Of a stretch of DNA of 59,053 bases, positions 26,481-41,724 are shown piece after piece. The notes below the pieces were generated by a model. The model saw only the letters and a list, made by a program, of their open reading frames with translations. It was not told the origin of the DNA and did not search any database. The translations under genes were made by a program, and so were the position numbers. Origin of the DNA: Darksidea phi (taxonomy: Eukaryota; Ascomycota; Dothideomycetes; Pleosporales; Lentitheciaceae); NCBI GenBank assembly GCA_030770425.1, contig JASJFT010000258.1:1-59053 (forward strand). Reading direction: 5' to 3'. Positions within the stretch are counted from its first letter, which is position 1. Every line of letters starts with the position of its first letter.

Positions 26481-28325
26481 CTATATAAGTAAAGTAATTA
26501 GTTAAAAAAAGAATACTATCTACTTTAGTAACGAGCTACGACTTAAAGAATTTAGTAAGATTAGTCTTTATATATTATAGTAATAGATAGACTATAAATC
26601 TAAAAAAATATATACTTAAAAAGTAATTAATAAGATTAAACTTTAATTTAAGTATTTATTCTATCTATATAATTTAATAACTAGAAATCTTAGCTAAGTA
26701 TTATATAGTTTATAGATAACCGGAGTAAGTTATATATACTAAATAAGAAGTTTCTAAAGAAGCTTTATAGTACCCTCTTCTAAAAGATAATAGATATTAT
26801 ATCTTTACTAATAATATTTCTATTAGAAATATTAAAACTATAATAATACTAATAATACTTATAATTAGTAGTACTAAGGGGTATATTAATCGAGAAGTTA
26901 TACTTAATAAAGTAAATCTTATAGGTAGTAAAGGTTATAAAGTTAGTAGATACTAAATAGTTAATATTATCTAGTCTATACTAGAGAAATTAGTATAGAA
27001 AGCTATTAAAAAGATAATAGAATATATTTAATAGTACTAAAAGTTAAGCTTATACGCCGTAGTTATAGCCTAGTATAATTCTACCTTACTACTAGTATTC
27101 TTAATTAGATACTTCTACTTAATCTTATACTAGTTCTAACTAGTATTAATATTAAAAATATAGAACTATATATTCTACTAAATCTTCTTAAGTATATTAG
27201 AATTTATATTCTTATTATTATAAGTAGCTTAGACGTTTTAATACTAAATATACTTAATAATAAAAATAAGAAGATTAAAGTAATAGTAAAAAGTAGACTT
27301 AATCTATATAAATTATTAATAGAACTATATTAATAAGAAAAGAAGAAGACTAGTATATACTACTAAGTAGGTTTAATAATAAGCTTTATATCTATTATAG
27401 ATAGTATAGATATTAGTCTTCTAGTACTAGTTACTTAAAGTAATTTAATAGAACTTAGCTATATTAAACTTCTATATAAACTAGAGGAGATAATTTATAT
27501 ACTAATAGTATATAAGAGAAGACTAGGGTTCTAAATAGATAGAAAGAATATAAATATATTTAAAGAGAATAGTATTACTATACTAGCTAGTAGAGGTAAT
27601 TATAATAAGGGATAGGATCTTAAAAGTATTAAAGAATAAAGTAAAGAAATCTAAAAGTAAATATACCTTCTTATACTTATACTAAGAGAGACTATTTTAT
27701 ATTTAAGCTAATAGTACTCTAGATACTTATTAATAAAAGTTTAAAATATAGAAATAAAGGTATTTAAAGAGATATAGTATATAATAATTTATTACCTTTT
27801 AGATAAATATCTATAAGAATATAATAGAAATCTCTCTTATTAAATAAGTTATAGATAAATAAGTAATTTAATAAAATTATAAGTTATAATAAATAATAAC
27901 TAATAATTACTAAGTACTACTAGGTTATACTATTATAATAGATATTAAGACTAAATTATATAAAATCTAGGTTAATTCTAAAGCCTTTATAAAAGTACTA
28001 TAAGTAAGTAGAGTAATTATAAAGATTATACTTAGTAAATAGCTTTTATATAAAAATACTAAGTATTTATTAAATAGAAGTTACTAAAAATCGCCTATAA
28101 GAGAAGTAGTAATACTATTACTACTAGTATAAGAATCTATAGGAATACGTATAGACTATAAGCTATAATAATAATAAATAAAAATTATAAATATATACTA
28201 GTAATAGACTAATACTTAAATTATATATACTTTTTAATTAAATTAACTATATATTATAAGATTAGAATTAAGAGCTATAAGACTAGAAAAATTATAAAAA
28301 CCTTCTATTAAGGTAGTAGGGTATA
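26481..28325. other. Unassigned RIP-mutated DNA left of A1
   Basis: No motif of a known transposon or gene was recognised. Plus-strand frames contain stretches with few stops at about 26,780-27,500, so it was probably coding once (gag or another gene). It is continuous with 35,334 onward once A1 is removed. CpG is nearly absent, as in C and D. Confidence 0.4.
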
Positions 28326-28330
28326 ACGTA

Positions 28331-28771
28331 TATTACGAATTAAATATATACTATAAACTACTAGTAAATAGAACTACTAGAGATTAAGCTAACTACTAGT
28401 TCTAATAAAGAATATGACGTAGACCTTATAATTAGAGAATAAGGAGTTACGTAATAGATTTATACCTTAGTAAGGATAGATCTAAAGGGTTATATAATAG
28501 CTTAGTAGATCTATTAAAATAGAGCTACGAAGCTATAGCTTAGTAGATCTATAGGTATAGAGCTATAGATTCTACGAAACTAAATTAATATATAATAATT
28601 ACGAATCTTCTAAATAGTTTTTCTCTCTTATAGTTAATTTAAATCTAGATTAATTCTTACCTATTAATATAATTAAACTATTATCTACTTATTTCTACTT
28701 CTTCGTTTCTATCTTAAGTATAAACCCTAAACGAGGCTAAATAACCTATCGGGCCCGGACCCCGTTTAATA
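28331..28771 (+). repeat. A1 5' LTR
   Basis: 441 bp from TATTACGAAT (TG to TA at the end) to CGTTTAATA (CA to TA). It contains an internal direct repeat AGCTTAGTAGATCTAT. One TpG survives at 28,415-28,416 where the 3' LTR has CpG, so it looks like a post-RIP change of a CpG. Confidence 0.95.
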
Positions 28772-31700
28772 CCTTAACTATCTAGTAGGTAGGAATAGTT
28801 AACTACGATAGTAGGAGAGGGAACCCGATAAAGCGGAGCGACGTAGCCGTTAACTTAGGTCGAACCCTTAGAGGTAGGAAGCTATAGGGAATTTAGTTCT
28901 CTAGAAGGTAGTATAACTACGGAAAACTTTAAAAGAGTTATTAAGAACTAGTATATATTTAAGAAATAAGAAGACGTATTAGAGGTATAAATTATAAAAC
29001 TAATAGAGGAACTATAAAGATATATAAGGAAATCGTTAAAATTAAAAAAATTAGAGAAGTTCGATAGAATACGATCTAAACTTAAAGGATTCCTAACTAA
29101 TATAACGATCTATCTCGACCTTAATAAGGTACGACTATCTAATAAAATCTCGAAAGTATTATTTATAGTAGTATAGTTTATAGGAAAAGCTATTACTTAG
29201 TTTAAAACCTATTTAAATAAAAGACTACGACTCGATAAAACCCGTTAGAGTAATAAAACTAGGGCTATTTTCTTAAGTTATAAGTACTTTAAGAATAAGT
29301 TATATATTACCTTTAAAAATATCGATTTAGAAAGACTAGTAGAGTAAAAGATCGTACGTCTTAAATAGATTAAGTCTATCGTCGTATATACGTCCGAGTT
29401 CGAATAGCTTACTACTAAGATCTAGTAGGAAGAAGTAGCCCTTATATTATACTACTACGAAGGACTAAAAGATAATATTCGATATAAAATAATCCGAATA
29501 GATAGGCTATAGACTATATAGGAGATAATTAAATAAGCTATTAGAATCGATAATAACCTATACCTCTAGAACTAAGAGAAGAAAGAGAAGGTCGGATTTT
29601 ATAAAAAGAAAAAAGAAGAAAAGTACTACGGACTAGAGCTAATAGTCCTAGGGGTTAGTTTAGAGCTTAAGAAAAAGAAATAGAATCCTAAGAAATAAGA
29701 GCTCTATAAAAAATAAGTATACTTTAAATACGAGAAGTAAGAATACCTAGTAAAAGACTATAGATCGGGTCTAAGAAAAGAAAAACCCTAATATACTTAG
29801 TAGGGTAAGAAGAATAAAGTAGCTATAATATAAGAATATAATACTATATATTAGACGACTTATATATACGATTAGTATAAAATATACTATAAAGCTAAGT
29901 TAAATACTAGCTATTAGCTATAGAAATAGTAGGTAGCTACGACTTAGGAGTCTTAGAGGAGGGTTTTATTCTTACTAGAAGTATAAGAAGAAGTACCTAA
30001 GAAAGACTTATCTATAAAGTAGAAAGACTTTAATAATACTATAGATATATCGTTATAAATAGTTAATAATAGTAATAAGTCCTTAGAACTAGAAGATAAA
30101 AACCTAGTTATAATATATAAGAATACTAGATACCTATAGATAATTTAACTATCTAAAGAAGAAATAGGACTAGTACTAGAACTTAATATAACTTATACTT
30201 AAGCCTTATAGTTTATAGAAAAAACTACGATATCTTTAATAATATAAGAGATCTATAAAGAATAGTCTAGGTCTTACTTAATATACCAACTATTTAAAGA
30301 TTTTAAATAATAGATTAAATAGAACTTTATTATTATAGACCTTATACCCGACTAAGAGACTTAGAAAGAAATATAGTATATTACGAGAATAGTTAATAAA
30401 GAATAACTATAATATATAGTAATTAAACGATAGATTTCCGTAAGAATAATCTCTATAAAATATAACGATTAGAGATATAAGGTTAATCTAGAGGACGACC
30501 TAAAATATAAAATAAGATATCTAGTATACTTTAAGATTATATAGATCTCGTATATATAAAAAGAGTATAGACTCTATAAGAAAGTAAAGTAAAAAAATAA
30601 CTACTACCTAGTAAAAGACTATAATAAAAGGATTATCTAAATAGTTATACTAGAGGTAGTATATAGATAGTAATAATCTAAGAATTAACAACGGAAAGAA
30701 TATATACGAATTATACTAGAACTACTTCTACTATTAAATTATATCTTAAGAAGACTATAGTACGAATACCTAAAAAATAAATATCTAAAGTATATCTAGA
30801 CTAAGATTAATACGAAATATTAGCCTAAGAAGATAAGAATTTAAGGGACCGAAGGATAGGACTATATCTACCTCTATAGAACCTACTAAGAAAAGAAAAT
30901 TATTACTCTAATTAATAGTAGAGCTATATAAAACTTTATTAGTAAAGATTTTATCTAATAAAGGAAGATTTCTTAATAAAAGAAACGATACCCTAGTATT
31001 ATATATACTATCGAAGGAGAACCCTTTAATAAATCTATAATATATAAAACTAGAGGTAAGCTTAGTCTATATAACTAGATAAAGAAGAACGAAATACTTA
31101 ATATTATTAAGATATTAGAAGACTAAGACGTAATCTTAGGAATATTATAGCTATAAGAAGCTAATCTATATATCTAATAGTTAAATCGATAAGTAATATT
31201 TCTATAGGAAAAGGTTAATATAACTAAAGAAGATTATAGTATCTTAGATCGATATAAGGAATAGAAAGAATTATTTTAAGAATCTAAGAAAAGTCTATCC
31301 TAATACTAGTTCTAGGACTATACGATTCTACTATAGGAAGAAAAGACTCTAGGATTTAGACTAATCTATAAGTTAACCGAGGAAGAAGAAAAGATTATAA
31401 TAAAATATCTCGAAGATAACCTTATAAAAAGATATATTTAATATTTAAACTTATTTATAGAATACCTAGTCCTCTTTATACCTAAAAAGGGGATTATAGA
31501 ACTACGATTATATATCGATTACCGAATACTTAATAATATTATAATTAAGAACTAATACCTTTTACCCCTAATATCTAAGATATAAGACCGACTAAGGAAA
31601 GCTAAATAGTTTATATAACTAGATATCCGAAACGTATACTACTAAATCCGAATTAAGAAAGATAAAGAATAGAAAATAGCTTTTAGAACTAAGAAAGAAC

Positions 31701-34700
31701 TATATAAGTACTAAGTAATATCTTTTAGATTTACTAATATACCTATAATATTCTAGGAATAGATTAATAATATTTTATAAAACTATCTCGACTAGTTCGT
31801 AATAGTATACCTTAATAATATCCTAATCTATTCCGAAATAAAAAAGGAATATAAAGAATATATAAAGAAGGTTCTATAAATACTTAAGAAAGTATAACTA
31901 TATCTTTATCTATAGAAATATAAATTCTATATATAAGAAATAGAGTTTCTAGAATTTATTATTAGACTAGGAGAAATTAAAGTAGATCTATAATAGATTA
32001 AGAAAGTTAAAGAATAGCCTACGTCTAAGAATCTTAAAGAACTATAATCGTTCCTAGAATTTTATAACTTTTATTAAAAATTAATACTATAGTAGAGTAC
32101 GATAACGGTACTACTTATGTAACTTACGAGGAAAGATTAACTCTTTAAATAGAAGAAAGAGTACTAATAAGCTTTTAAGAAGATTAAAGAATAGTTTATA
32201 AGAAAATCTATAATAAAGATATATAATTCTAAAGAATCGTTAATTATTAAAATAGATATATTAGACTATATAATAGGAGTAGTACTACTATAGAAGGATA
32301 ATAAAGATAATCTTAGACTAGTATACTACTTCTTATAAAAGATATTACTAGCTAAACTTAACTACGATATATATAATAAAGAATTATTAGTAATTATTAA
32401 AGTATTAAAGGAATAGAGATCTAATTTATAAGAATCTAAATACTCTATTATAATCTATATAGATTATAAGAATCTAATAGAATTCTTAATAAATAAACCT
32501 CTAATTAAAAGATAAATATAATAGGTATAAACTCTTATAACTTACGATATTAAGATCGTATATACTAAGGGATTAGAAAATAAATAAGTAGACGCGCTTA
32601 GTAGAAGACCTAACTACTAAGAAACGGAGAAACCTAGTACAGCTATTCTTAAACTATAGCTAGATAGAACGATTACTTATAATTATCTAAAGCTAGTAGA
32701 AATATAAGAAATAGTATTCGAACTAAAAGGGAATAAATAGACCTAATAGATCCGTATAACTACTATAGAAGTAATAGATAAACGAAATAAAATTTAAGAA
32801 GTAATCTAAGAAAAAGATAGAATTATCTATATATTCTAAAAGGCCTATATATCTAAGGTAATAAGAAAAGAATTTATTAGATAATACTACGAGGTACTAG
32901 TATATAGATACTAAGGAGTAGAAAAAACTCTTAAATAACTAATAAGGATATATTATTTTCTATATACTAGATATTTAGTTACCTAGGTACTTTTAGAATA
33001 TATAAACTATTACTATAATAAGTATATAAGATATATACCCTATAGAATACTATAACTAATAGAAAATATAGAAGGACTATAGAAAATTATTACTATAGAC
33101 TTTATTATATAGTTACTACGTTCTAAGAAACTAATAATAAGAGTATCCTATAATACTATACTAGTAGTAGTAGATAAGCTTATAAAGTATACTTACTTTA
33201 TCCTATATATAGATAAAGGAAATATAGTAGAATAACTTATCTATACTCTACTAAGATATATATTTAGTAAATATAGAATACTAGATAAGATTATCTTAAA
33301 TAGAGACGTTAAATTTATAGTAAAGTTTTAGTAAACTCTTATAGCTAAACTAGGAACTAAGTATAGTATATTAACCATCTATTATCCGTAGATAGATAGA
33401 TTAACTAAACGAATAAATTAAATAGTAGAGTAATACCTTAGATATTATCTAAACTACTATTAGAATAATTAGGTTATACTTTTACTTATAGTATAATTTA
33501 TATATAATAGTTTATAATATAGTATAATAAAAATAATACCTTTCTTTATAAACTATAAAATTAAACTAGAAATATATAAAGAATCTAGATAACTTTAGTC
33601 TTATAGCTAAAATAGAGAAGAAATAGTAAAAATTATTCTACGAATATACTAATAGCTTAAGGAAGATATAAAATTTCTTTAAAATAGAATAAGTAAGTAC
33701 TATAATAAAAAATAAAAGGAAGTACCCGCTTTTAAAGAGGAAGAAAAGGTATAGTTACTACGAAAAAATATTAAAAGTAAGTAACCTAATAGTAAACTAG
33801 ACTATACTAAGATTAAATCTTATAAGATTAAGAAATAAGTCTTACCTATAAACTACTAACTAAGACTACTCCTATAAATAAAAATCTACCCTATATTCTA
33901 TATTAGCTTATTAAAAAAGGTACTATAGAATACTAAACTAGTAGTATATAAAGTAGATATATATAGAGAAGATAATAAAGAATAGGAAATAGAAGAAATT
34001 CTAGATAATAATATTAGAAATAGAAAAAGTTACTATCTAATTAAATAGTAAGGGATAGATAAAAAAGGAAACTTATAAGAATAAATCTAGGAACTCGAAG
34101 ATAATCTTAATTATCCTAAGAAGCTTACGGAGTACTAAAACCGTAATCCTAAAGAAAACCCGGAGATAAGATAAGTTTACCTTATAGTAAGTTAAGAAAA
34201 CTACTATTACCTATAATATAGTATAAGATATTTAATAGACTAGAAAGAGTAATATTATCTATAACGTTATAAGTAACGTCTAGAGTAGTTAAAGAGGCCT
34301 CTAGATCCTCCTACTACCCTAGCTACTAAAGCTCTACCTCTTCTTTATCTAGTTTAGCTTCTAGTACCTAGGATTATACTATTAACTTCTTATAAAGGAT
34401 TATCCTTTACTTCTCTAAACGATATACTCGTATCTAAGCCTTCGCTAGCTTATTAAGAAGCTTATCTTAAGCTTTTTAAGTCTCCTCTAGCTACTATTAA
34501 AGTTTCTCTTCCGTATAGTTAATAGATTTTACTAATAGTAATAAGCCCTAACGCGCGAGTTTCGCTACTTAATATAGATAAACCTTCTAATAATAAGATA
34601 CTAGATATACGATAAGAACCTCGTATATTAGTATAAATATATACCTTATAATATCTACTATCTTTAGATAAAATAATATATAATATTCCTAACTAAGAAT

Positions 34701-34887
34701 AATAACTATAGGGAAATATCTTAGAACTATAATAAAAGATCTTATTAGTAAGTATAATATATTCTCGAGTTTTACGTAATACTATAATAGATAATAATAA
34801 CCTCTTAAGATAGGGCCCTAATACTAATATAGCTAAATACCGGATCTAGAATAACCTCTAAGCTAAAGGTTTAGAAAGAGGAGATAG
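28772..34887 (+). pseudogene. A1 gag-pol remnant
   Basis: The gag zinc knuckle is readable at 29,720-29,764 as Y-x2-Y-x4-Y-x4-Y with a stop: every Cys (TGC/TGT) and His (CAC) codon of a CCHC box has become Tyr and Gln a stop. The RT box is YLNN at 31,808-31,819 followed by ILIYSE. The integrase HHCC domain has its two His as Tyr at about 32,897-32,911 and the C-x2-C pair as Tyr at 32,999-33,010. The core starts with IDFI at about 33,095. A chromodomain lies at about 33,981-34,143 (EEILD, YYLIK, NLNYP). A purine tract at about 34,871-34,887 precedes the 3' LTR. No primer-binding site was recognised after 28,771. Confidence 0.93.
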
Positions 34888-35328
34888 TATTACGAATTAA
34901 ATATATATTATAAACTACTAGTAAATAGAACTACTAGAGATTAAGCTAACTACTAGTTCTAATAAAGAATACGACGTAGATCTTATAATTAGAGAATAAG
35001 AAGTTACGTAATAGATCTATACCTTAGTAAAAATAGATCTAAAGGGTTACGTAATAGCTTAGTAGATCTATTAAGATAGAGCTATAGAGCTATAGCTTAG
35101 TAGATCTATAAGTATAGAGCTATAGATTCTACGAAACTAAATTAATATATAATAATTACGAATCTTCTAGATAGTTTTTCTCTCTTATAGTTAATTCGAA
35201 TTTAGATTAATCCTTACCTATTAATATAATTAAACTATTACCTACTTATTTCTACTTCTCTATTCCTATCTTAAGTATAAACTCTAAACGAGGCTAAATA
35301 ACCTATTAGGCCTAGACCCCGTTTAATA
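34888..35328 (+). repeat. A1 3' LTR
   Basis: 441 bp, same ends as the 5' LTR; the two differ only by scattered transitions. Followed by the target duplication ACGTA. Confidence 0.95.
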
Positions 35329-35333
35329 ACGTA

Positions 35334-36370
35334 GATACTAAATATCTAAAGAATCTTTTCTATAAAATTATTTTTTTCTTAAAAATAAAATTTTTTAGAA
35401 GTATAAATACTTAGATAAACTTTTATAAAGAAAGTAAGAGAATTAATAGAATATATTATAATAAATAACTTTTTATAAGGGTTAAGATAGTCTTTAAAAA
35501 AGAAAGAGACTATATTATATTTACTTCTACTAAAAAACTTTTATATTATTATTAGATCGGCTATAATTATATACTAGACCCTATATAATTCTATATTTTA
35601 CTATTATATCTTCTTAAGAATTCGTCTTATTTCTATCTAAATATAACTCTTTTATTATCTTAGTATTTCTATACCTATCTACCTATATATATCTTATAAT
35701 TATCCTTACTTCTATTAGACCTAGAAGTATTATAGAATCCTATAGTTAAAGAAGATACTATTTACTAAAAGGTTTAAATAGTAATCTATATTAGTTCTTA
35801 AAAATTTTCTCTTTATTAGGTCTAAAAGTCTTCTTAAGTAAGTATAGTTTAGATAAAAAGAGCTAGATAATCTTCTAAAAGAGAAAGTAGATCTTTAACT
35901 CTAAATCTCTATATATTTATCTAATATCTATAGTATATAATAGATTAGTTATAGGATACTTTAGATAAAAATCTACTTATTAAATTCTAGTCTAAGATTT
36001 CTTTTAGTTTAGAATATCTATTATTATTTAAATTTATATCTAAAACTATAATATCTATAAAAGAACTAAACTATAAAGAGAATTAAAAAGAGGACTATTA
36101 TATCCTCTTCCTATACTAGATTATATTTAAAAGAAGATTTTAATAGATTTTATTATAGATCTTTTAAAAAGTAAGGGGTATTATAACCTTATAGTAGTTA
36201 TAAACTAGTTTAGTAAGAATATTATTCTTATTTTCTTATTAAATATTAGAATAAAGACTATAGTAAAAGTCTTTATTAAGAAGATAGTTATATACTACTA
36301 GCTTCTAGATATAATAGTATTAGATTAGAGTAGTTAATTTATAGAAAACTTCTAAATATATCTTTATAAT
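35334..36370 (+). mobile_element. D-left: integrase part of a truncated Ty3/gypsy element
   Basis: The integrase zinc domain is readable at about 35,920-36,070 (IVYNRLVIGYF, then CHN-like Cys/His positions). The catalytic core follows at about 36,110-36,365: IDFIIDLL, NLIVVIN.FSKN and LLDIIVLD with RIP changes of Asp and Trp codons. The frame stops at 36,370 where E enters and resumes at 41,974. RT and gag of D were not found, so its 5' part is missing or unrecognisable. It ends with the E target duplication ATAAT (36,366-36,370). Confidence 0.8.
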
Positions 36371-36619
36371 TATAAGTAGTCGAGTACTATATATTATATA
36401 ATTACTCTATTTATATAATAATTTATACTAATTTACTATAACTTTATACTAAACTTATAGTAGCTATATAATAATAAATTATAATAACTATATACTAATT
36501 TATAGTAATTAATTTAGTTACTAGATCTAGTATAACTTATATATAGAACCCTCTACTTATACCCTAGCTAGATAGTTAGACTATTAAATATATTTATTCT
36601 ATACTTTTATCTATCTATA
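36371..36619 (+). repeat. E 5' LTR
   Basis: 249 bp, TATAAGTAGTCGAG...CTATCTATA (TG...CA ends changed to TA...TA). Confidence 0.94.
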
Positions 36620-39600
36620 GTTATAAGTCTAGTCTAATCTATCTATATTATACGATCTATTTTATCCTTTTCTATATAATAAAATAATAATCTTATTACC
36701 TATTATATCTAAAGCTAGTTTAACTACTATTCTTTAAGATCTATATAATTAGAACCTATAAATCTATACTATATAGAGGCTAGCTAAGATAGCTAATATA
36801 TAGGACTATATTAATTCCGAAGCTAAAGCTCCTATAGAGCTAAATAAGTCTAAATATCTAATCGATTCTATACTACCTATTAATAAGAATAGATTACTAG
36901 TAACTAAATCTAGCTTAATAGCTCTTACTTAGTATAATAAAGACCTAAGTATTTACTATATAGAGTTAAAAGAATACTATAGAACTAAGAATAAGCTTAG
37001 TTAAATTAAAGTCTATATAATTAATATACTAATTAAAGACCTTATTTATTAGATTAAGAATTAGAAATTATTATATAATTAGCTTAAGACTCTAAAATAG
37101 CTATTCGTTTTATTATTAGCTAATTAAGAATATAAGGTTTAGAAGATATATAACTTAGCTAAAATACTATACGTATATAGAGAGAATCTTAAAGAATAAA
37201 ATATAATCTTTTTAATAGTTTATAATTAAGCTATATAACTTAATCTACTAGAAATATTAGAATATTAACTATATAAAGATCTAATACGAGCTATTAAATA
37301 GATCGATTTAGACTACGTAGCTATTATAGCTATTATAATATTTAATATAGAAGCTAGCTTAAATAGCTTAATTAACCCTATACTATCTAATCTACTAGCT
37401 AGCTATCTACGCTATTACTAAATAACGTAGATAATAAAGTTAAATATTAGTAATAGTATATTTATAGCTATACTAAATTAAGAATAATCTCTATATAATA
37501 AGAAGAGACTATAAAATAATAAGCTATTAAAGCTATTAAAGCTATACCTATACGAAGATCTATACTACTAGAGATAGTATTAATATATTAATATCTTACT
37601 ATATAAGAGAGAATTTACGAAGAACTCTAAAAAAACTAAAAAAATAGCTAATTTTAAAGTTAAGAATAAGAAGGGTATTTTAACTAAAATATATAAGAGG
37701 AATTAATATTATAAATAATAAAAGTAGACTAGCTAGTATAATAATATAGCTAATATAATAGAAATTAGTATAGATAATAATCTACTATATTATAAATATA
37801 AAACCTATACTATATTTTTAGTAGTATATAATACTTTAATAGTTAATAATATCTACCTACTTCTCTATTCTTAGATATTAAACCTAGGTATAGATATTTA
37901 TATTTATAATAATCCTACTAAGTTCTAATAAAAAGCTTTAACTTTACCTAATAATATTATTCTAGCTAAAGGCTTAAAGATAGCTATTTAGACCTAGAGA
38001 AATATATAAATATTTCTATTAATATCTTAGAACCTAAAAAAGATAATACTTTAACGAGTAGTCTTAATCCCTAGCTTCTTTACTAGTCTAGTATTACTAT
38101 TACGGCTATTCTTATTAAATATCTATTTTAACTTAAGAAGGAATATTCTATATTAATTAAGAACTTAACCTTAGGATATTATAAAGCTTACTAGAATTAG
38201 CGAATACTAGCTTATAGTCTATTATACTAAGCTACAATAACCTACTTAGTACGTAGTATTTATTATTAATTAGTATTAATTATAAATCTTAGCTTTATTA
38301 TTTTAATCTAGATTATTAAATAAGCTATAACTTTATCTACTTATAGATTATTTAAATAGTAATATAATTAATTAGTTAGTTAGTAATATTTTAGACTTTT
38401 ATATAGATAATAATATAATAGCTTCTAAAATAATTTACTATAAGAAGTACCTATAGAATAAAGTCTATTAGATTATCTCGTATCGATTTAACTATAAATT
38501 AGATACTAGCTAATTATTTAAAATTATAGCTATTAATCTAATTAAGCTTAATATACTAGTCTATAATAACTATTAATATATATTCTATATATTTAATCTA
38601 TTCTTAAAACTATATATAGTCTATATAATAGCTAAGTATAATAAGTTTAGTCTTTAGATAATACTTAAATAGCTAGATAAAGCTATTAAATAAGAATTTA
38701 ATATAACTATTACCTTTCTAATAGCTAATAATAAGTAAGATTATAGTCTATTAGATAATTTAGTACGAGCCTACTATCTATAGAAAGAAATTAAACTATA
38801 GATACGAGTACTATATACTATTAAATAAAATAACTTAGTTAAATACTTAGGTAGAAGTCTAATTAAGAGAAGTTATTTAATAAGAATTATAGTAAATCTC
38901 CTACTAGCTCTTAGTCCTAAGATTTATAGAATAGTAGTCTATCTATCTAACTAAATACCTATATAATTACTAAACTAGAAAATACTATTTAAAATTATAT
39001 ATTAGAAAAAGTTATTACTAGTTTACTTATATATTTATAGCTATAGAACCTATATACTATATAAATAAATATCTAAAGATAATAAGCTTAGTCTATAAGT
39101 ATTAGTAGGATATCTAGTTAATTATAATTTATTAAATATCTATAAAATCTAGATATTAAAGATAAAAAGTAAAGCTTATAGTAATAAGATAATTTATATA
39201 AGAGATATTATATTTTAAGAGAATCTATTCTATTAGTTTTAAGATAATTTAGATCCTTTTCTTTAAGACTTTAAGTTAGAGTAGTTTACTTATAAATATT
39301 ACTTATCTATATTAAATAATAAAGATACTTTCTTAGAAGTCTTATTAAAAGATAAATATATAGCTCCTATAGAGATTATAAAATCTACTATTTAGACTAC
39401 TACTTAAGTTACTACTTAAGCTACTACTTAGGAATTTATAGTAAATTAGCTTTTTATACTAAATTTATTAATCTTAGAAATAAATTTATCTAAGCTACTA
39501 CTATAATTAATAAATTAACCCTTAAAGTATAAGTATAGAACTAAGTCTAATTTAAATTATATAAAGTATTAAGAACTAATAAATATTAATCTCTATTAAT

Positions 39601-41724
39601 ATTATATTCTATCTAAAAGATTAACTAGAGTAATAAAGAAGAAACCTATATAGAAGAACTCTAGCTTCTTTATTAATACTTACTAGTTAGTCTATATAGC
39701 TACCTTAGTAATAGTACTAAAAACACGATTTAAATATATAGAGCTACTAGTAGAATTAAAGTATTATAAGAATATAATAAAGTTACTATCTTCTTATAAG
39801 AAAGACTTTTTATAAGTTATATAATAAGAATTAGTAATAATTAAATATAAAGAAATCTACGAGTAGATAATCTAGGACGAATATAATACTTAGTATACTT
39901 AAGATAATAAGATTCTTCTACTAATATAGATATATAAATATAAACTTAATAATTAAGACTATTTATTAAAATATAAGACTTAGATCTATATATATAATAA
40001 TTTATAAATAATAGTAGAAGATACCTATACTATTATACTAGCTATTCGAATATTTCGAGTTCTAGTAGCTATTACTATCTACTTTAATATAGAAATTTAT
40101 TAATATAATACTATTAACGCGTTTACTAATATTAAGCTTTTAATACTAGTCTATTACTATTAGCTAGAAGGATTCTTTAATTCTAATTACCTATAGAAAC
40201 TATATTAAGTATTCTATAACTTAAAGACGTCTTTATTACTCTAGTATAAAGAACTTACTAAGATACTTATAGAGCTAGGCCTTAAGTCTATTAAAGATAC
40301 TCTCTACCTATAGAAAAGTAAGAAGCTATTAGTCTTCTTTTTTATTAATAATATTATTATTCTTAGTATACTAGTATATATAGCTACCCTATATAAATTC
40401 GAGTATAAGCTATTATAATAATATAGAATTAAATCTCTAGAAGAACTATAGATATTTTATAGTATTTAAACTATTAGAGATTATAATAATAACTTAATCT
40501 AGCTATTATAGAGCTTATATATTAAGAAATTTACTTAGAAGTATTCTTTACTAAAGCTCTATTTAAAGCTATCTACTATATTACTACTACTTAAGGAACT
40601 AATACCTTTAGAAAATAAAATAATAGATTTAAGTTAAGTAATAATATATATAGCTAGTCGAATCTATTAATTATATAGTAGGAGCTACTTATCTAAATAT
40701 CTTAAAAGCTTATTTAAAACTAGTTAAATTTCTTATAAATTCTTTATAATAGTACCTAGATACTACCTATTAAATAATTACCTATCTACTAGGTATAAAG
40801 AATTAAGTAATATACTATAATATATTAATATCTATTAAATTAGTATATATTACTAATAAATTTATATCTAAACTTATACCTAACTTTTATAGAATATTAA
40901 ATATCTTCTTTACTAATTATAAGACTATCTAGAAAAGCTTATAAGAATATATATTCTTCCTATTTAATAGATCTATTAATTAGAAAGCTATACTATAACG
41001 ATATATTATAAAATTAACGACTAAGATAAAATTAATAGCTATCTTATTAGCTAGTACTAAGCTAATCTAGTAGTAGAGAGTATTCGAATATATTAGATTC
41101 GTTCTAGATTATAAACGATTAATATACTATAATAACTAGTAAATAATTTAGCTACTTACCTTCTCTATTCTATAGCTTAAGATTATAGTATAGTATATTA
41201 ATATTTACTACTACTAGCTTTATTAAAAGGTACTATTAGGTAATATTAATATCTTATATATCTTATTAAATAGTTAACTAGCTAATAGTCTTACTAAATT
41301 ACTATCTAGGTAAAAATACGAGAATTAGGTATTACTTCTAAACTTTAAGGATTTTTCTATTATATAGACTTCTTAACTTACTATATAGACTTCTTAGCTA
41401 ACTATATAGACTATTTAGCTAATAAACTAGTATACTAATTTTATATTAGTATACTATATAAAGTAAAATTAAGAGTCTTATATCTTTAGAGATATCTAAT
41501 TATATAAGAAACCTATATATACTATAATAATAGTAGCTATCTATCTAATACTATATTAATATAAAGACTAGTTCTCGATTTATAATATAGCTTCTTACGC
41601 TTATAAGAAGAGAAAGATCTATTAGCTAATAATAAACTTTAAAAATTAAACTTTAAAACTAATAAAAATTAAAACTAATAAATAAACTTTAGCTTTAAAT
41701 TTATATTTAAACCTAAGGGGGGTA
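36620..41724 (+). pseudogene. E gag-pol remnant (copia)
   Basis: The plus-strand polyprotein is broken by RIP-type stops throughout. The RT palm box is readable at about 40,332-40,360 as VFFFINNIIIL, where both catalytic Asp of VDD have become Asn. The copia RNase H motif lies at about 41,179-41,220 (K..V.YINIYYY, from KxxxRHxDIHHHxL). Gag occupies roughly 36,800-37,800 and integrase about 38,000-39,200, inferred from order rather than from clear motifs. Confidence 0.85.

Larger units (their letters stand above)
28331..35328 (+). mobile_element. A1: complete RIP-mutated Ty3/gypsy chromovirus
   Basis: It is 6998 bp with two gap-free 441-bp LTRs and a perfect 5-bp target duplication ACGTA (28,326-28,330 and 35,329-35,333). 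Domain order is gag, RT, RNase H, integrase, chromodomain, that is Ty3/gypsy rather than copia. CpG is much more frequent than in its surroundings, which fits the youngest insertion of the main block. The 3' end of a second copy (A2) opens the window. Confidence 0.96.

Noticed and set aside
28772..28800. Primer-binding site just after the A1 5' LTR
   Set aside because: The sequence does not show a recognisable complement of a tRNA 3' end, and RIP changes would obscure it; not supportable by eye.
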